A DNA stretch of 20,589 nt from assembly GCA_002506365.1 (NCBI GenBank), contig DAXK01000047.1:1-20589 (forward strand). Reading direction: 5' to 3'. Of this stretch, positions 6,402 to 18,200 are shown in pieces. The stretch comes from an archaeon UBA583. Its GTDB lineage: Archaea; Nanobdellota; Nanobdellia; Woesearchaeales; UBA583. The position numbers and the translations under genes were made by a program. The notes beneath the pieces are model-generated. The model was given only the letters and a program-made list of their open reading frames with translations. It had not been told where the DNA came from and searched no databases. The first letter of the stretch is position 1. Each line of letters starts with the position of its first letter.

Positions 6402-9146
6402 TTATTTTTTCCCCAGAGCAATATGTTCATCATATTTTTTCAAACAAATTGCTTTAAACTCACAAGCCATACAAGTATCACTACCATCAACTGGGGCATA
6501 CTCAAAACTTGAACTAATACTCTCATTATAACTATCCAAAGTTCTAGAAACATATTTTTCAAAATGATCAACATCATCTTTAAAATAAAAAACTTCTTTT
6601 TGACTCCTAACACTTGAAATTTTAAAATCAAAAATAAATTGTAAAAACTTAGAAACCTCATCAGCTGATTTTTCTTGTTGTTTCTCAGTTTTATACTTAA
6701 TCCCTAACAAAACTAATTTTTCAAGTAAACTATCAAATAATTTATTTTTAAAATGCTCAAAATCACAAAAATCATTAATTTTTAAATTTAAATCTTTAAA
6801 ATAATCAAAATCACAAAGTAACTTTACAATCTCCTGAATATACTTTGGAGAATTTTTCCCATCCAAAAACCATTCATAAAAATCTTTAGAATAAAAATAA
6901 TCCATAAAATCCATAGCAATATAATTTACAACCAAAATATCATTATCAAGTTCATTAGCAGTTAAACGATTATAAACATTAGTAAAAGGATGAAAATACT
7001 TAAACACTAAATTTTTATCAGAAAAAGTTCTCATCTGTGAAAAATAACAAAATGCTTGAAAATCACATTTTGAAATAATATTATGAAAATCAGAACTTTC
7101 AATTAAATCCTTAGCAGTCTTTAACTTCCCAGTTTTATAATCTACTATTTCACATAAATTAACAACTAAATCAATAAATCCCTTTAACTTAATTTCAGAA
7201 TTATCAAACCCAAACTCCACATTATGACAATCAACCTTTAAATCAAACTTTTTTTCAAAAATATTTTTTGAATTAATAGTCCTATCCCTACCTAAATTCA
7301 AAAAATCTAAATTTAAATCTAATTTTAAATTATCAACAAAATCCATAACACTAACTAATGCAAACTTAACTTCATTTTGTAAAATACCTAATCTATACTT
7401 ATTAGAAATAAATTTTAACTCAGAACAAATAACTTTCGCAAAACTATCAACGCCAATTTCACAAATTTTCTCACTATTTTTAACATAAACTTCCGCAAAA
7501 CTATGAATTAAATTCCCCTTGGTAAAATGTTCAAAATCACAACCCACATCAAGTTTTAAATAAGCTATTTTTTTAGGACAACTTGAAAACGAACTAAGTT
7601 TAGAATTTGATAAAGTTTTTCTTAAATACTTCTCTTTTTCTAAAACTAACTCATCCTTAACACAAATTCCAAAATTCTTTAACTTTAAATCGCTATCGCA
7701 ACTAACATCAATAACATTATTATCTCCAAAAACATCCAAAAAACTATTTACATCAGACTCAATCAAAGAATTAAAATAAAATGGAGGTAAAACCTCCTCC
7801 CCATTCTCAAACTTAGTTGAAAAATAAAATCTCTCAACTCCTTGCTGGATTAATACTTCAAATTTTTTTAAATTCAAATCAAATTCATTATCATAATTAA
7901 TATACTCCTTTTTCAAAATATCTTTTGTCCAACTTGAATCAAACCCAACATAAAATACAACCTCCCTATTAATAAAAGCAGAATTTTTACAATCAACAAG
8001 TAAAACACCAGACCGTTCCTGAGAAATACTTTCATCAAAATTCTCAAGATAAAACTTCAAATCAATTAATCCTGATAAACTAACTTTTTTATTAAAAAAA
8101 TTAATTTTATACAAAAACTCCGAAAATTCAACAGGCAAAGAAAAATTAGAATTATTAACCTTTACAAAATTATTAAATAAATCTCCAAAAGTTCCATCTT
8201 TCACAGAATCTAAAAATGAATTAAAATCAGAACAATTTGAATCAATACTAACTAACTCATTAAAATTATAATTAACCTTACTCTCAGAAATATCATATCC
8301 AAACAAATCAGAAATAGCATAAACATCAATTACTTTTAAATTATGTCTATTAAAAACTAAATCTAAAAGTTCTAAATACTCCCTAACTCTAAAACTATCT
8401 TTCAAAAAAATCATCTCATTAATTGGAATATTTTTATTTATTAATTTAGACTTTAAAACTGGTAAATATTCTGAACTTATATCTAAAACAACTGCAACAT
8501 TATCACAAAAACTCGAATCAATCATTGAAACAATCTTATTAATAACTGAATTTTTAGAATCAAATAAATAAAGTTTCTCACAAGATAAATCAGAAAATCC
8601 CTCTTGATTTTCAAAAATATTTACAATTTTCTCATCCCCAATTAATACACCATTATCTGAATCTTCAAAAATCTCAGGTCCAACAACTACAGTATTTTTT
8701 CCAGACAAATAACTTGAATTATAACTCACTAATTCCTTAACTGAAAACTGTGAAATAAAATCATAAACTTTTTTACAATCAACTGACAAAAAATTTCCCT
8801 CTAAAATTTTATCCCTATCACAAACATAGCGAAAAATCTGTTTTATTTCATTAAAATAATAAAAACTCTCCTTTAAAGAATAATTAAAATCTAAATTATT
8901 AAAAATTAAATTTACAACTTCTAAATCCTCTAACAATAAATTCTCAAACTCCCTTTCACAAAATTTCCCCTTAACCATCTTAGAAGTTAAAGCAAAATCT
9001 CCAAAAAAAGATTCACTTAAATTTCTATTTAACGCAGTATTTAAAGGAGCATCACTTGTTACAATTAAATCATAATCTTTAACAGACTCAAAAATAGAAT
9101 TAATAGATTTAACTTTTTTAATCATAATAAATTTATTAAAAAACAT
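6402..9146 (-). CDS. AddB-like PD-(D/E)XK nuclease with Fe-S cysteines (914 aa)
   Basis: This is the likely partner of the downstream helicase-nuclease. The C-terminal third is a RecB/Cas4-type nuclease: SSCPKK with Cys523, GNLIHSF, Asp659 in GFID, Asp669 and Lys671 in VDYKTG, and DFQAFCYF. Three more cysteines at 892, 895 and 901 (C-x2-C-x5-C near the C-terminus) complete the four-cysteine 4Fe-4S 'staple' known from AddB and Cas4. The first ~500 residues should be the helicase-like part, but no Walker A or DEAD-like motif is visible, so ATP-driven unwinding probably comes only from the partner. Bacterial AddB is longer (about 1160). The stop is one base before the partner's ATG, implying translational coupling. 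A second Met at codon 8 (9125) is an alternative start; neither has a Shine-Dalgarno site. Assignment as AddB rests on the C-terminus and the pairing. Confidence 0.85.
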   Translation of the reverse strand: MFFNKFIMIKKVKSINSIFESVKDYDLIVTSDAPLNTALNRNLSESFFGDFALTSKMVKGKFCEREFENLLLEDLEVVNLIFNNLDFNYSLKESFYYFNEIKQIFRYVCDRDKILEGNFLSVDCKKVYDFISQFSVKELVSYNSSYLSGKNTVVVGPEIFEDSDNGVLIGDEKIVNIFENQEGFSDLSCEKLYLFDSKNSVINKIVSMIDSSFCDNVAVVLDISSEYLPVLKSKLINKNIPINEMIFLKDSFRVREYLELLDLVFNRHNLKVIDVYAISDLFGYDISESKVNYNFNELVSIDSNCSDFNSFLDSVKDGTFGDLFNNFVKVNNSNFSLPVEFSEFLYKINFFNKKVSLSGLIDLKFYLENFDESISQERSGVLLVDCKNSAFINREVVFYVGFDSSWTKDILKKEYINYDNEFDLNLKKFEVLIQQGVERFYFSTKFENGEEVLPPFYFNSLIESDVNSFLDVFGDNNVIDVSCDSDLKLKNFGICVKDELVLEKEKYLRKTLSNSKLSSFSSCPKKIAYLKLDVGCDFEHFTKGNLIHSFAEVYVKNSEKICEIGVDSFAKVICSELKFISNKYRLGILQNEVKFALVSVMDFVDNLKLDLNLDFLNLGRDRTINSKNIFEKKFDLKVDCHNVEFGFDNSEIKLKGFIDLVVNLCEIVDYKTGKLKTAKDLIESSDFHNIISKCDFQAFCYFSQMRTFSDKNLVFKYFHPFTNVYNRLTANELDNDILVVNYIAMDFMDYFYSKDFYEWFLDGKNSPKYIQEIVKLLCDFDYFKDLNLKINDFCDFEHFKNKLFDSLLEKLVLLGIKYKTEKQQEKSADEVSKFLQFIFDFKISSVRSQKEVFYFKDDVDHFEKYVSRTLDSYNESISSSFEYAPVDGSDTCMACEFKAICLKKYDEHIALGKK

Positions 9147-9160
9147 TATTTAAAGCTTTG

Positions 9161-9194
9161 TTTTATTAAATAAAATATGATTTATTTAATAAAA
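9161..9194. repeat. 14-bp inverted repeat upstream of the AddB-like gene
   Basis: Positions 9161-9174 and 9181-9194 are exact inverse complements, built on TTTATTAAATAAA, with a 6-base loop. The repeat lies 15 bases before the AddB-like ATG and overlaps the place where a TATA box would sit, so it could be an operator, a promoter element or a terminator hairpin for the giant upstream gene. In DNA this AT-rich, chance is a real alternative. Confidence 0.4.
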
Positions 9195-9226
9195 ATAAAA
9201 TTTAATAAAAACAATAAAAAATAAAA
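9195..9226 (-). terminator. T-rich terminator after the giant surface-protein gene
   Basis: Right after the TAA at 9227 the minus strand carries several oligo-T blocks (TTTT, TTTTTT, TTTTT) in succession, typical of archaeal termination. The inverted repeat at 9161-9194 follows it. Confidence 0.5.
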
Positions 9227-12200
9227 TTACTTTTTTAATTTTTTCAAACGTTTATATTTTTTATATTTTCTAACTCCACGCTCAGTAATATTTAAAGGAT
9301 TATACTTTTTAGTTAATCTAAAAGCATTCCATGTTGCAATAACTGCGATAAGTCCAATTAAAACTAAACTCAAAGTTGAATATTTCTCAAATAAAGTAGA
9401 TTCTACAAATTCAAACTCTCTAACAAAATAATCCTCAACATTATCCCCATAATTAGTAGTCAAAACTATTGAATAATTTCCAGTTTCTAGATCAAATTCA
9501 TTAAAATTATAATAATCTAAAATTACAACATCATCACCTTTAATAAATTCTGACCCAATATATTCAGAAACAAGTGAACTATTCACATTAAATATTTTCG
9601 CAGAGATTTTAACATTTGTAAGTTCAGATGGAAAATTCTCAAAAGTTAATCTTGAAGTTAATTCTTCCTCATTTGAGATATCTGGAGTAAATATATCAAA
9701 CCTAATATTTTTTTGAGGTAAAGTTTGTCCAGCAAATACTTCTTGAGTTGCTTGTAATTGAATTACTTTCTCAGCATTATATATTTTTTCAATACATGTT
9801 GTTTTCCCATTTTCAATATTATATCCATAATGACAAGTTTTCCCATAAAATGACCCTGAAGATTTTTTAATTTGAGTTTCAATAGTTTTATTTTCAACTG
9901 GTTCAGGCAATTCAATTATTCCAACTGCTAATGATGAACTTGTTGTTAAATAATTAAATGAATTTGTTAATTTATTATGAATTAAATTATTATTAGATTC
10001 ATTAAATTGAGTATTACAAGTCCTATTGTTAAAATTATAATCTTCACACAACACAAATCTTAAATTATCAATATTATCTATTTGCAAAGTTTCATAACTT
10101 AATTCTATAAAAGTTGAATCAAAATTCATATTGTTTTCAAGACCATACGTAATAATCTGAGAATTATCAGCAATATACTTATCTAATCTTAAAGGTTCAA
10201 ATGTATTATCTGATAACTGTAAATTATTTATTTTTACAATTAAATCTGAATTAAATGTTTTATATTCTATATCATTTGATGTATTATATAATCTAATTGT
10301 AGTTTGAGAAGAGGAGTTTTGGATACTTAATAATTCTTCATTTTCATCACTAATTATTATTGAATACTCAACTGAATTATTTGATAAATTAATCGTGTTT
10401 GTTTGAAATTCAAATTTATAATCAGTTACATAATATACTTGAGATAAAGTTCTAACTACATTTTCACTTGAATCAGATAACTGATAATAAATAGAATAAT
10501 TACCAAATTGCTCAGGAAAGATATAATTTGAACTAAATAATGTTTCAGTTATTTTTTCAAGTTCAATTGTTTGAATTGATTGATTTTCAGAGATAATTAT
10601 AGCTTGCGCAGATAAAAGTTCAATATTATCATATCCGGAAATAACTAAATCAATATTTGAATTAATTCCATAACCATTTTGATTATTTAATTGTGTTATA
10701 TTAGTAATTAATGGATTTGTTGTATCAACAATATTAAATGTTTGAATTTCACTTGAAATATTATTATTTGCCCCATCAGTAATAATATATTGAATATTAT
10801 AATTATCAATTAATTCAGGTATTTGGTATACTGATGTATAAATATTATTTTGTGATAAAGTTAATGGGATTTCAATTATAGTTTGATTTGGTAATAAAAT
10901 ATTCGCAGTAATTTCATTAATTCCAATATTATCAGTTGCTGTAATTGATAAATCAATATTTTGTAAAGTTGGAAATGTTTTATTATCTAAATCTGAATTT
11001 ATTGTAAACTCTGGAAATGTTGTATCAAGTGTTGAAAATGTTTGAACTAAACTTTCAACTGAATTTAAACTTGTATCAAATAATTCATATTTAATTTTAT
11101 AAAATCCTAATTTTTCAGGGATTGTATATGAATTTGTAAATTCATTACTTGTTTTTACTAAATCTATAACTACTTCTTCATTCTCAGGTGTTGTAATTGT
11201 TGCTTTAGCTTTTGATAATTCAATATTATCAACTCCCACTAAAGTTAAATCAATATTAGAATTTGTACTAATCTGCTCTAAGTTATAATTACTAGTTGAT
11301 AATATTTCAGGTAGTTTATTATCAAAAACAGTAATAGTTTGAATATTACTTGTTATTGAATTATTACTTGTATCATATAATCTATAAGTTATTTTATACT
11401 CTCCAATCATTTCAGGGATTGTATATAGTAAACTAAATTGATTATCTGAAACTTTTGGAATTTCAAAAATTGTTTGTTCACCATTTGGAAATTCAATTAA
11501 TACTCTAGTTATTGATAAACCAATATTATCTTTTCCAGATAACCCTAAACTTATTGGATAGGACGTATTCAGGTTAGATTTTAAATCATTTAGGCTCGTA
11601 ATTGATGGATTTATAATATCAACTGAATTAAATGAGTTAATCTCAGTAGTTTGTTTATTGTTACTTGTGTCAAATAATAAATAATGAATTTTAAATTCAC
11701 CAATTAAGTTTGGAATTCTATAATTTCTACTAAAATCATTTTCATTTAATTTACTTAATCTATAAGATTTAATTTCCCCATCAGGTTGTTCTACTTTAGC
11801 ATATGCTCTATGAACATCAACATTATCTTCTCCAGTTAATTCTAATTTTACAAAAGTTAATGGACTATTTGTATCAGGAATTGAAAAATTTGTAATTTGA
11901 GGTTTTATTAAATCTCTAGATTTTAAACTTCCTGCATCCATCTCAACTAAATTTGAACTAGAATCTTCAACAAGATATTTTATATTAAAAACACCTATAA
12001 CATTTGAAACATTATAATCGCCTACATATTCATTATTTTCATTTAAATCAAGAACTATAAACTCAGATTCTCCAAGAGGTGTTGTAATTTGAGCAATTAC
12101 ATTTTCAATATGTATATTATCAACAGTTTTAATACTTAAATCAAATTTCTCATCAACATAAATAATTCCTGAAAAACTATTATAATCTAAAATAGTCGGA

Positions 12201-15200
12201 TTTGTTGTATCAACTACATTAATAGTTTGAATGTTACTAGTTATATCATTATTTGTACTATCAGTTATAATATATTGAATATTATAATTTCCAATTAATT
12301 CTGGAATATTGTAACTCTCAGTATAAGTATTATCCTGTGATAAAGTTAAAGGAATTTGAATTACTGTTTGATTTGAAAGTTCAATATTAGCTGTAACTTT
12401 ATTTATTCCAATATTATCAGTTGCAACAATAGCTAAATTAATATTTTGTAATGTTGAATAAGTTTTATTATCTAAATTTTCAATTATTTCAAATTCTGGA
12501 AGTGTTGTATCAAGTGTTGAAAAAGTTTGAATTAAACTTGTTTTAGTATTTAAACTTGTATCAGTTAATTCAAATTTAATTTGAAAAATCCCTAATTGCT
12601 CAGGAATTGTATATTGATTTGTAAATGTATTAGCTTGTTTAATTAAATCTATAATTACTTCCTTATCATTTGGAGTTATAATTATTACTTTGGAATTTAA
12701 TAATTCAATATTATCTGTTCCACTTAAACTTAAATCAATAATTGTGCTCGTATTAAATTGTTTTAAATTTAAATCAGATACATCTATAATTTGTGGAAGT
12801 TCATCATCATATATAGTTATAATTTGAATATCACTTCTAACTGAGTTATTACTTGTATCAAATAATTCATAACTTATTTCATAATTCCCAGTTTGATTTG
12901 GAATTGTGTAAAATGATGCGAAATGTTTGTCGGAGGATTGGACTAAATCAAAAGTTTCAATTTCATCACTTGGAGTTTTAATGGTTACAACTGTTTTAGT
13001 TAAACCAATATTATCCTCTCCTTGTAATGCTAAAATAATATTATCTGATGTGTTATAAATAGATTTTAATGGAATATAACTTAGGATTGTTGGATTTATA
13101 TTATCAACAACATTAAAAGTTCCACCATCAATTTCTAACATATTATCACTTGTATCCGTTATAATATATTTCACACTATATTCTCCTAAGATTTGTGGAA
13201 TTTTATATATGCTAGAATATAAATTATCTACACTTGATTTAACTAAATTAATTTCAGTTCGATCAAATGGATTTGTCATTTGAGCTATGATTGATTTTAT
13301 TTCAATATTATCAACTGCTGAAACTTGTAATTGAATATTTGAATCAACATTTAAGTTTCCACTAAATGAATTATGAGTTAATTCTTCAGGAAGAGTTGTA
13401 TCAATACTTGTAAATGTTTGTTTATTTGAAATAATTTCGTTTCCACTATTATCTGTTACAATATATTCTAATTGAAAGTCTCCAAGAATATTTGGAATTA
13501 AATAATTTGAAATATATATATTTTCAATTAATTCTAAATTAATAATTATTTCTTCATTGTTTGGTGTTGTAATTTTTGCCTTAACTGAGTTAATTCCTGA
13601 TTCATCAATAGCCTTAATTTTAAAATTTATATTTTGTGATGTTGAATAAGTATTATTAGATAATAAATAATCTGATATTTCTGGTTTTGTTAAGTCAACA
13701 CCTGAGAAATTTTGCTCTGTTGATGTAATAATATTATCTTTTGAATCTATTATTTGATAAATTATTTTATATTCTCCGATTTTATTTGGAACTAAATAAC
13801 TTGTCATATAAATATCAGTCCCAGTTTTTGTTAGTTGTAAAGCTGATACTGAATCATCTGGCAAAGTTACAATTGCTCCTACAGATTTAATTCCTTTTTC
13901 ATTAATTGCTGTAATTTTTAAAGGAACTGATGATTGAATTTGATATTGTGATTTATCTAAATTATAGTTTGATATTTCAGTTATTACATCTTTAATCTCA
14001 AAAGAATAATCTTCATTACTCCAAAAATCATTTCCATCATAATCTGTACACATAACATTCCATTCATATTTCCCAAAATTTTCAAATTTATTTATTGTGA
14101 ATTCATTTTGAGATTTCATTATTAATTGTTTATTAAATAGTGCACGAGCTTGATTATGGTCTAGTGCTCTATTGAAAATTCTAAATTCATCCAAGCCACC
14201 TTTCCAGTTATTATTTCCATTAGGATCTGCACCTATTTTAAATTTTGAACCAATATTCAAATTTCCATAAGCATGAACGCTTGTCCTATTAGATGATAAA
14301 ACACCATCTGTATAAATTCTAACATTACTTTTTCTAGATTCGTAATTCCCATCATAAATAGCTACAATGTGGTGCCATTTATTATCATTAATAACATCTG
14401 AATATTGTTTTCCAAACCACCTATTCCCAACAGTATTAAAATCAAATTCAATTTTTCCATAAAGTCCATATGCATGTAATTCATTATTATTTCTAAATAA
14501 ATATTTTCTATTAATATCTCCTGAAGCCTTAACCCAGAAAGAAATTGTTACTTCATTACCTGAAACAATATCATTAATTCCAGTTTCCAAATAATTCTTA
14601 TATCCTCCAGGGAAATTATAGTATGCACCACCATCATACCCTCCAGAATTAATTAATTGTACTGAACCTTTAACATTTAAATTTTTATTTCCTTTTTCAT
14701 CATTTAAGTTATCAAGTTTCCAGTAATTTCTTAAATTATTATCTGAAAAATATGCCCATTTTTCAATTAAATTCCAATCACCGCCCCAATCACCGTAAAG
14801 ATTACAAGAATATATATCTGTGTCAGTAGGGGTGAAACCAAATGTTAAACTTTCATCAATATCTAAGATTAAATTATTTTTTGGTTTATTTAATATAATT
14901 CCACTTTTTAAATTTAATTCAGTTTTATTTTGAAATACTGTTATTTTATCTGAGTATATTAATACTTGATTATTTGAATCTAAATATGCTGAAACTACAA
15001 TTTCATAAGGATCATTAAAAATATTATTTCCAGGATAATTAAATTTAAATGAACATTGATCATTTTGAATTGGAATACATTTAAAACTTAAATCGGGAAA
15101 ATCAATATCTTCTTGTTCAGTCGTAGATTTTACAATTTCTTTTTCATCTTCAATAATTGGATTCGATAAGATGTCAGTTCGTTCATTTATTTGTAATAAA

Positions 15201-18200
15201 TTATCTTTTAAATTTTCAGTATTTACAGTTTTGAAATTTTCAGAATCTTTTTTAATACACATTTCTTGCGCACCTACGCCACCACCATTTATTGATAAAT
15301 ATTCAACCCAATAACCTTGATTTGCTTTTAGTTGAACTGGATTTTTATCTCCTGAAGTTTCTCCACAAGCATTATTGAAATGCCAATTTACATATTGAGT
15401 TGTTGCTATTTGATGTGTTTGATGATTTAGATAATTTGACCCATCAAAAATTATAATTTCAGAATCATCATCTGAACGAGTTCCAAAAGTGTAAATGCCA
15501 TCCTCAGATGGAACAAATAAGAATTTATAACTTGAAAAATAATATTCATCTGAACCGTATGGATTTTGCGTTCTATATAATTCATCCACATAACCCTCAC
15601 CATATATTTCTAAATTACCATTTTCGATATTTTCTCTTAGTGTGTCAGCTTCGTTATGATTATCCATATCACATAAATTTGAATTAGTACATTTCCCGGT
15701 TGTTAAATGAATTTTTCCAGTTTTAAAAATTGAATTTGGATTACTTGTACTTTGATAGTTTGAATTCCCATAAGTTAAAGATAATTCTAAATTATTTGAT
15801 TTTGTCATTTCTGGTAAAATTTCTAACCAAATAATTATTTCGTTATTATTTGAATCACATTTTTCAACCCAATAATTTACTTGATTAAAATTATCATAAA
15901 TTCTTATATCATTACAATTATTATCCCATTTGAAGTTTTCACCTAAATTATTTTGATTTAAAATTAATTTTGTTTGAAATGTTTCTGATACTTGTTTTTG
16001 AATATTATAAGTTATTTCTTGAACAAAATTATTTTCAGTAGTATCCAAGCCTTTATTTGAATATGGAATTAAATTTGTATTGTAATCATCACAATTATTA
16101 TTACAATTTATAATTCCAGATAATTCTAAAGTTTCATCATCATTAAAATAGTTAATTTTAGTTGTGTCTGGTGAAGTAATTAAAATAGAATCTAAAACTT
16201 TTTCAGTTATTTCAAATTTAAAATTATTACTTTCTAAAATATTTAAATTGTTATCAGTAATTGTTAGATTATATGAATATTCTCCTAATATATCAGTATT
16301 AATTGTTGGTGATGTAAATTGTGAATCAGATATATTAATTAAAGTGTATGTTGATATAATTCCTTGAGGATTAATTACTTTTGCTTGAACTGAATTAATA
16401 CCATATTTATCGAATACTTGGGTTTCTAATTGAATTGAATCTTGAATAGTAAATTTTGAATTATTTACAGGCGTTGATGAATTTAAACTTGGTTTTATAT
16501 TTTCAATAGCATAAATAAATATTTCTTTTGACGATAATTCAGTATTTTCTTGATTTAAAACTTTAAATTTAATTGTAATATCACCTGTTTGGTTTGTTAA
16601 TGTGTATGTATTTGTATAAGTATTTTCTAATGATTTTTGTAAAGTTATTTCTTCTCTTGAAAAATCAGGTAAAGTTATTTGCGCAATTACTGAACTAATT
16701 TGAGAATTTGGTGTTACATTTACCGATAAATTAATAATTGAAAATATTAAACTTGAATCTTCTAAAGTTGGAGAATTAATTTGTAAATCTACTTGCTCTA
16801 ATACTTCTTGAATTGAATCTTTTTCCCTTGGCTCTAATTCAATTGAATCTGTACAAACTCTTTCCCCATAATTCAAAATATCTTCTGAATCATATGGTGT
16901 AATACAAGAACTAAAATCCCCACCTAAATATGTGAATTCAGATTTAACTATATCAACTAACAATCTTGTATCTGAAGGTTTTCCAAATGAAATAAACCCA
17001 ATTTTATGTTTATCTATAAACAATCTAGACTCTTCATCTAAAAATTCAACACCAAATATTTGTAAATCTAAATTTTCATCATCAAAATCAATCCCAGTTA
17101 TAATTTTATTACTAGATAATTTTTGAGTTTGTGAAAATAACTCGTCCCCATTAGAATTAAATTTAGATATTGTATAATAAAAAAATTCAGAACTATCTCT
17201 ACCCGATACAACCACAAAAATATTATCTAATATATCTACATAAATTTCATAAAAATCAACAAGAAAATCAATTTCTATTTCTTTTGTAAATTCTTTTTGT
17301 CTATCCTGATTTATTTTATCTAATATTAAATTTACATTTTTATCAGTATAACTTCCAGATAATGCTAAAACATAATCATTATTATCAATTTCTAATTTGG
17401 TAACTAAATTTGTTGGTTCATATCGTTGGTATGTGTAAGATTTATATTTAAAATTATCCTTTAATTTCATTTGATATAAATTAGTATTTGATCTTGAACT
17501 TTCTGACATTGAAAAATAAGGTGAATTTTTTGAGTCAACTCGGATTATTGGATTATTCTTTTTACTATTAATATATTCATATTTTGAATCTAAATCACCA
17601 TCATTATCTAATTTAGCAACATATAATTGTCCTCTATCGATATCATTTAATTTTACAGCTTTACCTGTGAAATATAAGTTATCATCTGAATCCACATATA
17701 GTAATAATTGAGAAAATTTTCTTGGACTTTTTTTTGCTGAATAAGAATTAGTCCAAATAAATTCCCCATCCCCATTATATTTTTCAATTACTGCATTATT
17801 TACTTGTTCATAAATAATATAAAAATTATCTTCTGAATCAAGATATATATCATCTAATTTTATTTGATTAAACTCTTTTGAAAATTCTTCATTAAAATTT
17901 TCATCATATATTTTTAAAAAAGAGATTTGAACATCATTTTGATTTGTATAAGTATAAATAACATATTGATTGTTATTTTTCCCAAGTTTTGATTTAATTT
18001 TTGTTTTATCCAAATCAATTTCATCTTGTTTATCAATTGGAATCGTTATTTGATTATGTTCTGTAATTAATAATTCTCCATCCCTAAACCATTCACCTGA
18101 AAAAGCCATATTTTCAGCCCCTGTCCCAGTTAAATATAATTTAATTTCTCCAGTTTGAGATTCTAAATCAATCGCATTTGTAAATTTAACTGATAAAAGT

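Noticed and set aside
6401..6433. ATG at 6433 as start of the AddA-like protein
   Set aside because: It would overlap the upstream gene by 32 bases and add residues outside the conserved Q-motif region; the ATG at 6400 is one base after the upstream stop and has GGGG before it. It remains possible.
6346..6661. Frames at 6346-6531 (+) and 6440-6661 (-)
   Set aside because: They overlap the AddB-like and AddA-like genes in other frames and encode low-complexity hydrophobic sequence; they are shadows.
10420..13980. The regular ~297-base periodicity as a CRISPR or non-coding satellite array
   Set aside because: The units are coding, in frame throughout, diverged, and have no identical short repeats with spacers.
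16164..17126. Plus-strand frames at 16164-16367 and 16932-17126
   Set aside because: They are antisense shadows of the giant gene, without a start signal or recognisable motif.
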